From the NCBI GenBank assembly GCA_002731275.1, contig PCBK01000092.1:1-64000 (forward strand): a stretch of 64,000 nucleotides of DNA. Direction: 5' to 3'. Source of the DNA: Deltaproteobacteria bacterium. GTDB lineage: Bacteria; Myxococcota_C; UBA6777. Both the position numbers and the translations under genes were made by a program. Within the stretch, counting starts at the first letter, position 1. Each line of letters starts with the position of its first letter. The notes below the pieces were generated by a model, which saw only the letters and a list, made by a program, of their open reading frames with translations, did not search any database and was not told the origin of the DNA. Positions 26,539 through 36,256 of this stretch are shown in pieces.

Positions 26539-28098
26539 TCAAGAAGATCCCCTTGGCGCGAGCTTCTTCTCCAACAAACCAAACAAAGCGTCCCCGATGA
26601 TCGCCAGACACGCAGCCGGCACGGCGCCAGACAAGATCAAGTTTGTATCGTTGAGTTGCAAACCTGTCACGATAGGATCCCCCAACCCACCAGCGCCCAC
26701 AAACGCCGCCAGCGTTGCGACGCCAATACTGATCACAGTGGCCGTCCTGATGCCCGCCATGATCGTACGTGTCGCCAATGGCAATTCTACCAACCACAAG
26801 ATCTGCATGTCCTTTAAACCAATCGCCCTCGCCGCCTCGATCAGGTTGGGGTCGATGCTCTTGATCCCTGTGTAGGTGTTCCTGACGATCGGCAATAGCG
26901 CGTACAGAAACAACGCCATGATCGCCGAACGCGCCCCCAAACCCAGGCCAGGAATGGGGATCATAAACGCCAACAACGCCAAACTCGGGATGGTCTGGAT
27001 CACACCGACAACATTCATGATCAGAGAGGACAACGACTCGTAACGCGTCAAAAAGATTCCAAGCGGAACAGAGAACAAGATCGCCAACAATACGGCAACA
27101 AACGTCAGATAGAGATGCTGTCCGACGAGTTTCATCGTCTCGGCACGACGCGCGACAATGAACGTAAGAAAACCCTTCTTACGAGCACCGTTATCGACGA
27201 TCACCTTGACACCTTTTCCCAAGAGCTTTTCGCTACGTAGAAAATCCTGCGCGACCTTCGCAAAAGACCCGCCATTCTCCACCTTCGCGTTGAGCTGCTG
27301 CATCTTCTTGTCTGGCAGCCGAAAGGCTAGTTTATTCAACAGCGGCGAGAGCTTTGGATACTTCTTCAGTGTGTCTTCTCTTACGAGAGGAGCTGCGTCA
27401 TAGGGCGGAAAGAAGTGACGATCATCCCGTAACATACGCACCTTGAACTTGGACAATTTGCCATCAGTGGTCCAAGTGTCGACCACATCGATACGCCCAC
27501 TACGCAGCGCTTCGTATGCCAAACCATGCTCCATGCCACGAATATTCGACAGTTTGAGTCCATAGAACTTCGACAAACCAATGTACCCATCTTCGCGCTT
27601 TAAGAACTCGTGACTGACACCCACTCGCAATGTTTTGGCATGTGGAAGCAGATCAGAGATGCTTTTGATGTTCAGCTTGTTGGCTTTCTTCTCGCTCATC
27701 GCGAGAGCGTAACTGTTGTTAAACCCAAACGGCGAGAGCCAACGCAGCCCAAACTTTCTCCGAAAGGCAAAGGACACCGTGCTGTATGCCTGCAATCCAT
27801 CGCGAACTTTCGTCTTCTTTCTGAGCTGAATGCTCCAGCCTGTCCCTGTGTACTCAGGGTAGATATCGATGTGCTTGGAACGCAGAGCTTTGAACACAAC
27901 GAGCGTACCACCAAGGTTTGGCTTGCGCTTTACTTTGATATCCGTATGCGCTTCGATGAGCTGTGCCATGATCTCGGCGAGCAGACGGTTCTCCGTAAAG
28001 TTTTTGCTACCAATCGCGATCTGTTTGTCCTCCTTCGCCTCACACAACGAAGGCACCCCAAGCAGCGAGACCATCAACAATACAATCGGTCTAAACAT
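26539..28098 (-). CDS. Osmoprotectant (glycine betaine/choline-type) ABC transporter, fused binding protein and permease
   Basis: The 519-residue product joins an N-terminal substrate-binding domain (signal to about residue 22, then 'IGSKNFTENRLLAEIMAQL', typical of OpuAC/OpuBC-type proteins) to a permease domain (about 315-515). The permease has six helices and the BPD_transp_1 pattern 'EAARAIGLKDMQILW'. It should import a compatible solute such as glycine betaine, carnitine or choline across the cytoplasmic membrane. In many bacteria binding protein and permease are separate; fusions exist. The start (ATG 28098) has AAGGAGG upstream and overlaps the end of the ATPase gene by 8 bases, so the two are translationally coupled. 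It fits a saline habitat. Confidence 0.88.
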   Translation of the reverse strand: MFRPIVLLMVSLLGVPSLCEAKEDKQIAIGSKNFTENRLLAEIMAQLIEAHTDIKVKRKPNLGGTLVVFKALRSKHIDIYPEYTGTGWSIQLRKKTKVRDGLQAYSTVSFAFRRKFGLRWLSPFGFNNSYALAMSEKKANKLNIKSISDLLPHAKTLRVGVSHEFLKREDGYIGLSKFYGLKLSNIRGMEHGLAYEALRSGRIDVVDTWTTDGKLSKFKVRMLRDDRHFFPPYDAAPLVREDTLKKYPKLSPLLNKLAFRLPDKKMQQLNAKVENGGSFAKVAQDFLRSEKLLGKGVKVIVDNGARKKGFLTFIVARRAETMKLVGQHLYLTFVAVLLAILFSVPLGIFLTRYESLSSLIMNVVGVIQTIPSLALLAFMIPIPGLGLGARSAIMALFLYALLPIVRNTYTGIKSIDPNLIEAARAIGLKDMQILWLVELPLATRTIMAGIRTATVISIGVATLAAFVGAGGLGDPIVTGLQLNDTNLILSGAVPAACLAIIGDALFGLLEKKLAPRGSS

Positions 28099-28846
28099 GT
28101 GCGCCTCCTTCGAGATGGCTGCGGAAGAAGTCTCGTACAAAATCGTTGGCAGGGCGCTCCAAAAAATCCTCAGGGGGACCAAATTGGATGAGCTTTCCAA
28201 AATCCATAAGCGCGATCTTATCGCCAAGTTTCACAGCCTCAGAGAGGTCATGTGTCACCAACACGATGGTTTTTTTGACCTCGCGCTTGAGCTGCGCAAA
28301 CTCATCGTGGATCTGCTCGCGAGTAATTGGATCGAGCGCACCAAACGGCTCATCCATCAAGATATACGCAGGATCGAGCGCCAAAGAGCGGGCGACCCCC
28401 ACACGTTGACGCTGCCCACCAGAGATTTCATCTGGATAGCGGTGGAAAAACTCCTCTGGCGGCAGATTGACCAAGTGCATCAACTCCTCCACACGTTGCT
28501 TGGTCTTTTGCGCCTCCCAACCTTCGAGCTTGTTCATCAAACCAATATTCTCCGCGACCGTCATATGCGGAAAAAGCCCCCCTTTTTGAATCACATAGCC
28601 GATCTGCCTACGCAGCCGAATCACATCCAACTCAGTGACCTTTGTCCCTCCGACTCTCACCTCACCAGAGGTCGGCTCGATCAACCGATTGATCATCTTC
28701 ATCGTTGTTGTTTTCCCCGAACCACTCGTCCCAATCAGACATACCGTTTCTCCCTCTGAGACCACAAGGTCCACATCATCCACGGCGACGACATCTTCTC
28801 CCTGGGGTCCAGAGAAGACCTTCCTTAACGCTCGCAACTCGATCAT
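28091..28846 (-). CDS. Osmoprotectant ABC transporter ATP-binding protein
   Basis: The 251-residue ATPase has Walker A GTSGSGKT (39-46), signature SGGQRQR (142-148), Walker B ILMDEP and the H-loop region 'VLVTHDLSEA'. It resembles OpuCA/ProV-type ATPases but stops before the regulatory CBS domains that OpuCA carries, so ionic-strength control would have to lie elsewhere. It is first in a two-gene operon with the fused binding protein/permease, overlapping by 8 bases. Confidence 0.88.
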   Translation of the reverse strand: MIELRALRKVFSGPQGEDVVAVDDVDLVVSEGETVCLIGTSGSGKTTTMKMINRLIEPTSGEVRVGGTKVTELDVIRLRRQIGYVIQKGGLFPHMTVAENIGLMNKLEGWEAQKTKQRVEELMHLVNLPPEEFFHRYPDEISGGQRQRVGVARSLALDPAYILMDEPFGALDPITREQIHDEFAQLKREVKKTIVLVTHDLSEAVKLGDKIALMDFGKLIQFGPPEDFLERPANDFVRDFFRSHLEGGAHV

Positions 28847-29035
28847 TGATCCACCTTTTCTCTACATGTTTCTGAAGTGAGGATGAGACACTTACGAATC
28901 TCCCACCAACAACGACGTGTGAGGAAGCATAACATGCCATCAAAAAAGGACAAGCAATCGGAACAGAAATACGAACGACGAAAGAGCGCCCTCTCACCCC
29001 CAAAAATATAATGTCTGAAACGCGATATAGCAGGT

Positions 29036-30727
29036 TCACCCCTGCCATTCAGCAGGAAGCTCCACAGTAAAACACGAACCTTTGTTGGGTTCACTTGAGG
29101 CCCAGATATCTCCACCAAGGAGCCGACAAAAGTGCTTGCAGATCGCGAGACCAAGGCCTGAACCAACAGTATCCTTAGCGGCGAGGTTGATCTGGGAGTA
29201 GGCCTCAAAGATGACCTTCAATTGATCCGCAGCGATTCCAATGCCGTTGTCTTTCACAGCAAACCGCACCCACGGCTCATTTGACTTTGTGAACCGCCTA
29301 ACATGAAGGGAAATCGTGCCATCTTTTGTAAACTTGGACGCGTTGGAGAGCAGATTGAATAGCACCTGTTTAAGCTTGAGTTGATCAGTGTGCACACTCC
29401 CCAACACCTCGTCCACTTCGAGCCGTAATTGATTACGTTGTTGTTGTACCAAGGGCTCACTCAACCAACGCAGAGACTCAAGAAACTCCTCGACCTCAAA
29501 TGTATCGGGCAACACCTCAACCTTTCCGGTCTCGATCTTGCTCAAGTCCAAAATGTTGTTCACAAGCGACAACAAGTAGCTCCCTGCGTGGTTGATCCGC
29601 TCAAGATCCTGAGTCAGAAAATCAAAATCCGAGGGGAATGACTCTTCAAGCAAAAGCTCAGAGTATCCAATCACAATATTGAGTGGTGTTCGAAGCTCAT
29701 GGCTCATATTCGCCAAAAAACGACTCTTCGATGCGTTCGCAAACTCAGCTTCATTTTTTGACCGGTAGAGCTCCTCCTCGACTCTGATACGCAAGATAAG
29801 CTGTGCGACTTGATCACCAATGGCAGCGAGCATTTCGAGGATATCATCTTCAGGCTGGGAATCTTCGATGTCGAACACCATGAGACCACACCACGCCTTC
29901 GTCCCAATGACCTTCACCGCGAGCAAGCGCCTGGACTTACTCCCACAATCAGTGGTCTCTCCATCTGGCGGAGACACGACGTGTACAGCGACCTGTCTTG
30001 GCTCCTCTAACATGTTACTCAACACGAATTTACAGCCATTCGAGAGCTTGGAGTCGACCTCTTCCGGAGAAAAGTCAGCGAGCAATGTCCACACCTCGTC
30101 CTCGTAGAGATATAAACGCCCAAATCGCCAGCGGAACGTCTCGGTGATGGTCTGGAGGACATGCTCACTTGCGCTCTCGATAGAGTGCGCTGAGGTCAAA
30201 ACAGGCGCGATAGACGACTGGATGGAGAGTTGTCTATTCACTTTTTGTAGTGATTGGGTGCGTGATTCCAATTCTTCTAGCAACGCTTGGTTATCTTCGA
30301 AGGCCATCTTTTGGGATTGTAGCATCATCAACAAATCGGGCGTCGCGCTGTGCTTCGGAAAATGATATAAATTCACCCCGTGGCTCTTGAGGGCGTTGAG
30401 ATCGTGACTCCACGGCTCACACAAATACAAAACAGCCTCATCCCCGACCCGAAGCATCTGACCACGAAGGCTCAAGGATGAGCGACGATTTTGTAGTAAG
30501 AATGTAGAATCAAGATGGTCACATAGCTCCCCAAAGCTCTGCAGACGAGGGGGACGGTCGATCGTGAATTCATCGAGCAAACAACCCCCAACTTCCAAAG
30601 AAGGAAGCAGTTTGCGCAACGATGCACCAACCTGCGTGACCAAAAACAGCCCATCAAACATCACATGGAAGGGAAACACTTGATGCAACAAATCAAGCGA
30701 GAATGTGACGGCTTGTTCGTCGCTCAT
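29036..30727 (-). CDS. H-NOX-associated sensor histidine kinase (HNOBA-GAF-HisKA-HATPase)
   Basis: The 563-residue kinase starts with an HNOBA-like domain (about 10-150: 'FPFHVMFD', 'LRGQMLRV', '[18 protein letters not shown]', '[14 protein letters not shown]'), then a coiled coil (135-170) and a GAF-like domain (175-315). The H-box '[10 protein letters not shown]' (phospho-accepting His343) follows. The ATPase domain has an N box (NLLSNASKF), 'DNGIGIA' and '[12 protein letters not shown]'. There is no receiver domain or transmembrane helix. The ATG overlaps the stop of the upstream H-NOX gene as ATGA, so the two are coupled. The H-NOX protein would bind the HNOBA region and control autophosphorylation in response to nitric oxide. 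No response regulator gene is adjacent, so the output must be encoded elsewhere. Confidence 0.92.
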   Translation of the reverse strand: MSDEQAVTFSLDLLHQVFPFHVMFDGLFLVTQVGASLRKLLPSLEVGGCLLDEFTIDRPPRLQSFGELCDHLDSTFLLQNRRSSLSLRGQMLRVGDEAVLYLCEPWSHDLNALKSHGVNLYHFPKHSATPDLLMMLQSQKMAFEDNQALLEELESRTQSLQKVNRQLSIQSSIAPVLTSAHSIESASEHVLQTITETFRWRFGRLYLYEDEVWTLLADFSPEEVDSKLSNGCKFVLSNMLEEPRQVAVHVVSPPDGETTDCGSKSRRLLAVKVIGTKAWCGLMVFDIEDSQPEDDILEMLAAIGDQVAQLILRIRVEEELYRSKNEAEFANASKSRFLANMSHELRTPLNIVIGYSELLLEESFPSDFDFLTQDLERINHAGSYLLSLVNNILDLSKIETGKVEVLPDTFEVEEFLESLRWLSEPLVQQQRNQLRLEVDEVLGSVHTDQLKLKQVLFNLLSNASKFTKDGTISLHVRRFTKSNEPWVRFAVKDNGIGIAADQLKVIFEAYSQINLAAKDTVGSGLGLAICKHFCRLLGGDIWASSEPNKGSCFTVELPAEWQG

Positions 30728-31290
30728 TTCGCTCCACCTGGAGGTTCTGTCAAGGAGACGAAGAAGATATCGTGCGTCCCTGTATCCTCCCTCTTCACCT
30801 CGTGTGTGACGTCGAGTGGCGTCTGAAATCGATCACTCAAACCATGCAGCAATCCCACAACCAACGCAGAAAGTCCATCCCGATGGCTGTGGTACTCAAG
30901 ACGCAGTGAAGATGCTTTCACGTCCGTGCAGCGAAAAGAAGGGGTACGTAGTTCTGGAAAGTTGAGCTTGACACGAGTGTGCAATTCGTCGAGTTGATGT
31001 AGAAAATCAAACAGGTTATCCCCTGCCATATCGAAGAGATCACCGTATCCCCCTTGCGCTGTAAACAGGACCCAATGGCGACCAAAGGCGATCAGGATGT
31101 CCTCAGGTGAGAGCTCCAAGACCTTCGAGGCTGCTCCAACCAGCGAATATGTCACATCATCAGGATATGACTTCATCCTCAAGAAACGATCGGACTTTAA
31201 TCCAGCCTCATCACAAATCGATTGCCAAGTCTCCTCCCCAAACTTGTTGAGAACGAGATCTTTGACCCCTTGATTCACCAAACCATACAT
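30724..31290 (-). CDS. H-NOX heme nitric-oxide sensor
   Basis: The 188-residue heme protein starts 'MYGLVNQG', typical for the family. The heme ligand should be His104 (in 'DELHTRV'), and the heme propionate clamp YxSxR is present as Tyr133-His-Ser135-His-Arg137. It would bind NO, and perhaps O2, in the cytoplasm and regulate the partner kinase next to it. I chose ATG 31290 because it restores the conserved N-terminus, with GAGGAG upstream. A distal tyrosine that would mark an O2 binder cannot be assigned by eye. NO sensing is inferred from facultative-anaerobe and aerobe H-NOX/kinase pairs. Confidence 0.93.
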   Translation of the reverse strand: MYGLVNQGVKDLVLNKFGEETWQSICDEAGLKSDRFLRMKSYPDDVTYSLVGAASKVLELSPEDILIAFGRHWVLFTAQGGYGDLFDMAGDNLFDFLHQLDELHTRVKLNFPELRTPSFRCTDVKASSLRLEYHSHRDGLSALVVGLLHGLSDRFQTPLDVTHEVKREDTGTHDIFFVSLTEPPGGAK

Positions 31291-31747
31291 CGCCACATCT
31301 CCTCAACCAACGCCAAGCGGTGATACAATGTCCATCGTACGCAGATGACCTCACAACCCAAAGGCACAAGAAATACAACGAAAAAAAACGATACTTCTGT
31401 TCCCTTTGGGTGTAAGAAATTGTAACCCAAGTAAAGATATCACATCGTATATCCCCAATAGAACCGTGTCAAGCGGAGAATACACGTTTTATCGTACCGG
31501 GAAATAGATCGAGTCAGCGCTTTGTTGCGTAGACATTGAGAAAGTCGGAGAGCAAGACAGTCGACAAATTCATCTGCAAAGACTGGCCATCGGGTAAAAA
31601 AAGAATACGGAAACAGCACAAAATTGTACTCGTTCACCTGTTTTTCACGAAATCTTCATCTCACTTCCTTGCTTTTGTCGATATCCTCTGCACAATGGAC
31701 AACCAACAGTAGACCAAACCATTTTCTCCCCACAGGAGCCTAACGAT
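31291..31747 (+). promoter_or_regulatory. Divergent intergenic region with possible operator 31406-31430
   Basis: These 457 bases separate the H-NOX operon (minus) from the eight-gene operon (plus) and should hold both promoters. An inverted repeat TTGGGT-N13-ACCCAA (31406-31430) lies about 115 bases before the H-NOX start and could be an operator. On the plus side CAGGAG precedes the ATG at 31748. I see no convincing gene: a 65-codon minus-strand frame (31440-31637) lacks a ribosome site. Confidence 0.35.
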
Positions 31748-33235
31748 ATGAAGGATCCATCAACGCTCGCAAAGGGAATCAGTCAAGGCCCATCAGATCG
31801 CGAAATCAACCAGTTTCGTGGACAGTTTTTTGGGTTGCTGCTTGCAAAGTACGCGCTCGCCGCCTCAACACTTTGGACGTTTCTCTGGGGTAGCAGTGTT
31901 GTCATGCTCCGACTGACCTGGGATATCCCCGCCACTCAGCTGCTCTGGGGAGCTTTGGGCTACATCGCTGCGCTGCTTTATGCCTTCCGCAAGGCGACCC
32001 ACGAACAACCACCACAGCAACAAGTACGGGCCATCCTGGATCGTTACAACGAGATGGGCGGGTTGTTGATGGTTCAACACGAGGCCAACATCGGCGCGTG
32101 GACACGCCACACCAAAAACATCAAACGACCCCATATCGCATGGAGAAGTGGACCTGCCTGGGGGATGTTTGCGCTTGCCTTGGCCTTTCTTACAGCAGGC
32201 GCGCTGATCCCCACCCCCGTCAAAAGCAACACCACCAAACACACACTGATGATCAACGATCAAGTCGAACAACTCGGTAAACAAATCAAAGTGCTCGCAC
32301 AGGAGCAGATCATCAATCAACAAGAAGCACAGCGCGCCAAAAAACAACTCTCACAGATCCAAAAAGAAGCCTCTGGACGCGAACCTACAAAGACCTGGCA
32401 AGCGCTCGACAAGATGGCGCAAAAGCACAAACAACAGGCCGAAAAAGCAGCACAAAAAACCCTCTCAGAGGCTGAAAAATGGAACCAAGTCCAAAAAATG
32501 GCCGAGCAGCTCAAGCGCTCACTCGAAAAGATGGCGCAACAACAATCTGCGTCGAAAAAACAAAACAGCTCAACCTCCCAACCGACGAGTAAACAGTCTG
32601 CTCAAAAAAGCCAACACCAGATGTCCGCAGCGCAACGCAAAGCATTGCAAAAACAAATGCGAAAGCTCGCGAAGATGATCCAAAAGGCTTTAAAAGCCAA
32701 CCCATCAATGGCCAAGCACTGGCCAAAATCACTACTAAAGTCCCTCAAAAAAATGCCCTCACGCACCATCAAACTCAGCGCAAAACAGCTCAAAATGTTG
32801 ATGAAGATGAAGATGAAAAAGACCACCAAATCAGCGAAGATGTGTAAAAAAGCAGGTGGTGGAAAGCTCGCAAAACTCTTCATGGCAGGGATGCTCTCCA
32901 AAAGCACACTCAAGACCCACGCACGACTCGGAAAAGGTCCTTTTATCTCACGAGGTCCCGGTCATGCAGCTCTGTCATGGCGACACTTTACGGCCAAAAA
33001 AGGCGTCAAATTCAAAGAAAAGGTCCTCCCCAAAGCCCAACTCAACGCGCTCACACAGAGCAATCTGATCAAGCTCTCTACAGGCAAACACCAAAAAACA
33101 AACTCCTCGTATGTCCCATCTACAGGACAACTCAAACATGCCCATGTCGATCAAAACCAGGCACATACCCACAAAATCTTGCCGCGATACAGAGGCACCA
33201 TCCAACGCTTTTTTGACAAACCAAAGACACCATAA
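31748..33235 (+). CDS. Hypothetical membrane protein with long Lys/Gln-rich coiled coil
   Basis: The 495-residue protein has two hydrophobic stretches near the N-terminus (about 33-80) and one near 135-155. A long Lys/Gln/Ala-rich helical region (about 170-370) follows, predicted coiled coil by its heptads, and a basic C-terminus. No enzymatic motif is visible. It leads the MoxR/ABC/DUF58/vWA operon, and similar gene-neighbour proteins in such operons are usually of unknown function. CAGGAG lies nine bases before the ATG. The basic coiled coil may contact the envelope or nucleic acid, but this is speculation. Confidence 0.72.
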   Translation: MKDPSTLAKGISQGPSDREINQFRGQFFGLLLAKYALAASTLWTFLWGSSVVMLRLTWDIPATQLLWGALGYIAALLYAFRKATHEQPPQQQVRAILDRYNEMGGLLMVQHEANIGAWTRHTKNIKRPHIAWRSGPAWGMFALALAFLTAGALIPTPVKSNTTKHTLMINDQVEQLGKQIKVLAQEQIINQQEAQRAKKQLSQIQKEASGREPTKTWQALDKMAQKHKQQAEKAAQKTLSEAEKWNQVQKMAEQLKRSLEKMAQQQSASKKQNSSTSQPTSKQSAQKSQHQMSAAQRKALQKQMRKLAKMIQKALKANPSMAKHWPKSLLKSLKKMPSRTIKLSAKQLKMLMKMKMKKTTKSAKMCKKAGGGKLAKLFMAGMLSKSTLKTHARLGKGPFISRGPGHAALSWRHFTAKKGVKFKEKVLPKAQLNALTQSNLIKLSTGKHQKTNSSYVPSTGQLKHAHVDQNQAHTHKILPRYRGTIQRFFDKPKTP

Positions 33236-33273
33236 AGACAAGACAAAAACCACATAGAAATACGGAGCCATCG

Positions 33274-34329
33274 ATGGGCGATACAGCTGAAAAACAAGAC
33301 ATTCTCCAACCAGAAGAACTCAAACCAGCGACAGAGATCCTTCAGAAAACACAGGCACAACTCGACCGAATCTTACTCGGACGTAGCGAGCTTCACCGAA
33401 TGGTCCTCGTGGGCATCCTCAGCCAGGGACACATCCTGTTGGAAGGCCTTCCAGGTCTCGGAAAAACAGCCCTGGTCAAAGCCCTCGGTCAGATCATGAA
33501 TCTGGAATTCAAGCGGCTCCAATTTACACCTGACTTGATGCCCAGCGACATCTTGGGGACGCACATCCTCCAACCCACCGAAGATGGCCGTCGCGAGATG
33601 ACCTTCCAAGAAGGTCCTGTCTTTACCAACCTCCTGCTCGCAGACGAGATCAACCGCGCCTCCCCCAAAACACAATCCGCCATGCTCGAAGCCATGCAAG
33701 AGCGCAACGTCACACTCATGGGCACGACACGCGCGCTCCCTAAACCGTTTTTCGTCCTCGCATCACAAAACCCCATCGAGCTCGAAGGTACCTACCCTCT
33801 CCCAGAAGCACAACTCGACCGCTTCCTGTTTAAGCTCGCCGTCCGACACGTCGATGTTGATGTCCTCGAAGAGATCATCACCACAAGACGCCACGGCACC
33901 CCACCAACACCGGACTGGACCCTCGAAGCGGACAAGCTTCAAGAGCTCTTTGCGCTCGTCAAAAAGATCTTCCTCCCCAAACCAGTCGCGCGCTATATCT
34001 CCCGTCTCGTCGCTGCAACACATCCAGGCAACCCCGAGGCCAATGAGCAGGTCAACGACTACGTCACCTACGGCGCCTCACCACGCGCGGCCATCGCCAT
34101 GGCAGAAGCCTCGCGAGCACACGCCCTGATCCAAGGACGCCCCACTGCAGGCTTCGAGGATGTCAAAGCCGTCGCCCCACACGTACTCAACCACAGGATC
34201 TTGCTCAACTACAAAGCGCGTTTTGAACAGCTCGACACGTACACACTCCTCGATAAACTTATCGCAGAGCTCGAAGAGTCTGGCATCTCCATGCCCAAAG
34301 ATTTCTCAATGCGCAAAGAGGAGGCCTGA
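33274..34329 (+). CDS. MoxR-family AAA+ ATPase
   Basis: The 351-residue ATPase has Walker A 'GLPGLGKT' (58-65), Walker B 'LLLADEIN' (119-126), sensor region 'LASQNPIELEGTYPLPEAQLDRF' split over residues 165-188, and the C-terminal lid. MoxR proteins act as chaperone-like ATPases with DUF58 and von Willebrand factor A partners encoded nearby, exactly as here. Substrate is unknown. It ends one base before the GTG of the next gene, so the two are coupled. Confidence 0.92.
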   Translation: MGDTAEKQDILQPEELKPATEILQKTQAQLDRILLGRSELHRMVLVGILSQGHILLEGLPGLGKTALVKALGQIMNLEFKRLQFTPDLMPSDILGTHILQPTEDGRREMTFQEGPVFTNLLLADEINRASPKTQSAMLEAMQERNVTLMGTTRALPKPFFVLASQNPIELEGTYPLPEAQLDRFLFKLAVRHVDVDVLEEIITTRRHGTPPTPDWTLEADKLQELFALVKKIFLPKPVARYISRLVAATHPGNPEANEQVNDYVTYGASPRAAIAMAEASRAHALIQGRPTAGFEDVKAVAPHVLNHRILLNYKARFEQLDTYTLLDKLIAELEESGISMPKDFSMRKEEA

Positions 34330-34330
34330 C

Positions 34331-36256
34331 GTGTACGCCAACGACATGACGACCCTTCGGGCCAAAAGAAACCACTTCAAGTGGCTCCCACTTGTTCTCT
34401 TTATACTTGTACTGCCAATACACGAAGCCGCCGCACAATACAGCATTGGGAAAGTTCTCTTCAAGCAAGATGTCCCCTTATCTCCAACATCAGGGGGATT
34501 TGGATATGTACCCTATACCTTCTCCGTCACCAACACAGATTACCAACGCAACCACAAAGTGACCTTCGCCCTGTCAGGACGAAGTGGACGCTCGAATACA
34601 CTGACAAATATCAAGAAGAGCGTCGTGTTGGGAAAAGGTGGAAAGGCCAAGCTCACCATCCTCGCCCCTGCGCTCGCACACTCCCTCGAATCGTACACAG
34701 TCACCCTTGACGATGGAGCGCAATCTAAGTCGATGGCGCTCACCAGGATCCGTCGCGCAGGAAGCTCATGGAGAGGTTGGAGCCATGGGATCGCGCTCGT
34801 CGATATGACCTTTCCCGAGCACATACGCGATGAGATCAAGACGTTCATCAAACGCGCCCAAGAGCACTACAGAAACATTCAACATATCGAATACAAGAAC
34901 AAAGTCCCTCGCGGAAAAAGAACCCCTCGCCCTCCTATCCTTGGTTACAGTATCCGCACGACACAGAGTCCACAGACCATCAAAGACTGGCCCACAGATT
35001 GGCTCGCCTACAGTTCATATGGCGCTGTGATGATGAAACGAGCGCAATTCGAGAAAGCCCCCAAAGGGGTCCAACGAGCGCTCCAGCAATATGTCGAACT
35101 TGGTGGACTTCTCTACTTGCTCGGCCCAACAAAAGTGCCTACTCGCTGGGCACATGCTCCCAAGTACCACCCCAAAGTATCCAAACGACTCCTCACCGTC
35201 AGCCCCGGCTTTGGTGAATGTGTCCTCCTCGACATCATCCCCAAGGCTTCGTGGGATACATCTCTACCACTTATCACCATCAAAGAGGGTGTGTACTTAT
35301 TCACCAAATGGACACAAACACCTAAATTCCAAAGAAAAATCGAGACTATCGGCCAGGCAAATAAATTCCTCCCTGTCACCAAAAATGTCAGCGTCCCCGT
35401 TCGAAGTCTCTTTTTCTTGATGTTGCTCTTCAGCATCCTCCTCGGTCCCGTCAACATCTACTACCTCGCCAAAAAGAAGAAACGCCTGTGGTTGTTGTGG
35501 ACCGTCCCCCTGTTCTCCCTGGCGATGTGTTTGCTGGTCCTCTCCTACTCCCTCCTCTCAGAAGGATTGGATACATCAATAAAAACAAACGCGTTTGTTT
35601 TCCTGGATCAGCCAAACAAACACGCTTCAACGGTTGGTATACACGGGTTTTACGCCCCCATCACACCAGCTGGAGGATTGCGTTTCCCGAGTGACATGGA
35701 GCTTATCCCACAGCTAAGGTTTCGGTGGGGTCGTGGAGGTCGTGAACTCGGCATGAGCTGGGATCAACAACAGCACCTCTCCCAAAACTGGATCATCTCA
35801 CGTGTCCCCATTCACCTGAGTTTTCGTAGCAGTGCGCTGCGAAGAGAACGACTTGTCGTCTCCAACAAAGGAAACACAGTCACCGCACTCAACGGCCTCG
35901 GCGCCAACATCGAAAAACTATGGGTTGCCGATCAAGACGGTTATATCTATGTCGCCGGAGAAATCGCCCCAGGCGGCAAATCCACCCTCTCGAAAAAACC
36001 GTACAACATTCTTCCAAAACCACGCACCTTACGAGGACTATACACAAAGAGAAACATCCATCTCTTCGAAAAATACGACGCAAGCACAGACGTCAACCCC
36101 ATCCTCAAAGACCCAGGCTCATACCTGCAAAAAAACTCCTACATCGCTGTCCTCTCAGGCTCCCCATTCGCAAAGCATAACCTCAAGCACGTCAGGAAGT
36201 TCGAAGGTCACACAATCGTCTACGGTATCATGAGGAGCACAAAACATGGACGTTGA
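34331..36256 (+). CDS. Hypothetical secreted/membrane protein of the MoxR-ABC operon
   Basis: The 641-residue protein has a signal peptide (about residues 5-37, ending AAA/QYS). A large extracytoplasmic domain with beta pattern follows, then two transmembrane helices near residues 355-400 with a short basic loop between them ('YLAKKKKRLW'), and another extracytoplasmic domain. I do not recognise the family; its position between MoxR and an ABC transporter suggests an envelope component of that complex. I chose the GTG at 34331, one base after the MoxR stop, because GAGGAGG lies just upstream. ATG 34346 is an alternative. It overlaps the ABC ATPase gene by 11 bases. Confidence 0.72.
   Translation: MYANDMTTLRAKRNHFKWLPLVLFILVLPIHEAAAQYSIGKVLFKQDVPLSPTSGGFGYVPYTFSVTNTDYQRNHKVTFALSGRSGRSNTLTNIKKSVVLGKGGKAKLTILAPALAHSLESYTVTLDDGAQSKSMALTRIRRAGSSWRGWSHGIALVDMTFPEHIRDEIKTFIKRAQEHYRNIQHIEYKNKVPRGKRTPRPPILGYSIRTTQSPQTIKDWPTDWLAYSSYGAVMMKRAQFEKAPKGVQRALQQYVELGGLLYLLGPTKVPTRWAHAPKYHPKVSKRLLTVSPGFGECVLLDIIPKASWDTSLPLITIKEGVYLFTKWTQTPKFQRKIETIGQANKFLPVTKNVSVPVRSLFFLMLLFSILLGPVNIYYLAKKKKRLWLLWTVPLFSLAMCLLVLSYSLLSEGLDTSIKTNAFVFLDQPNKHASTVGIHGFYAPITPAGGLRFPSDMELIPQLRFRWGRGGRELGMSWDQQQHLSQNWIISRVPIHLSFRSSALRRERLVVSNKGNTVTALNGLGANIEKLWVADQDGYIYVAGEIAPGGKSTLSKKPYNILPKPRTLRGLYTKRNIHLFEKYDASTDVNPILKDPGSYLQKNSYIAVLSGSPFAKHNLKHVRKFEGHTIVYGIMRSTKHGR

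Noticed and set aside
31440-31637. 65-codon minus-strand frame upstream of H-NOX
   Set aside because: No ribosome binding site, no recognisable sequence, and it occupies the probable promoter region.
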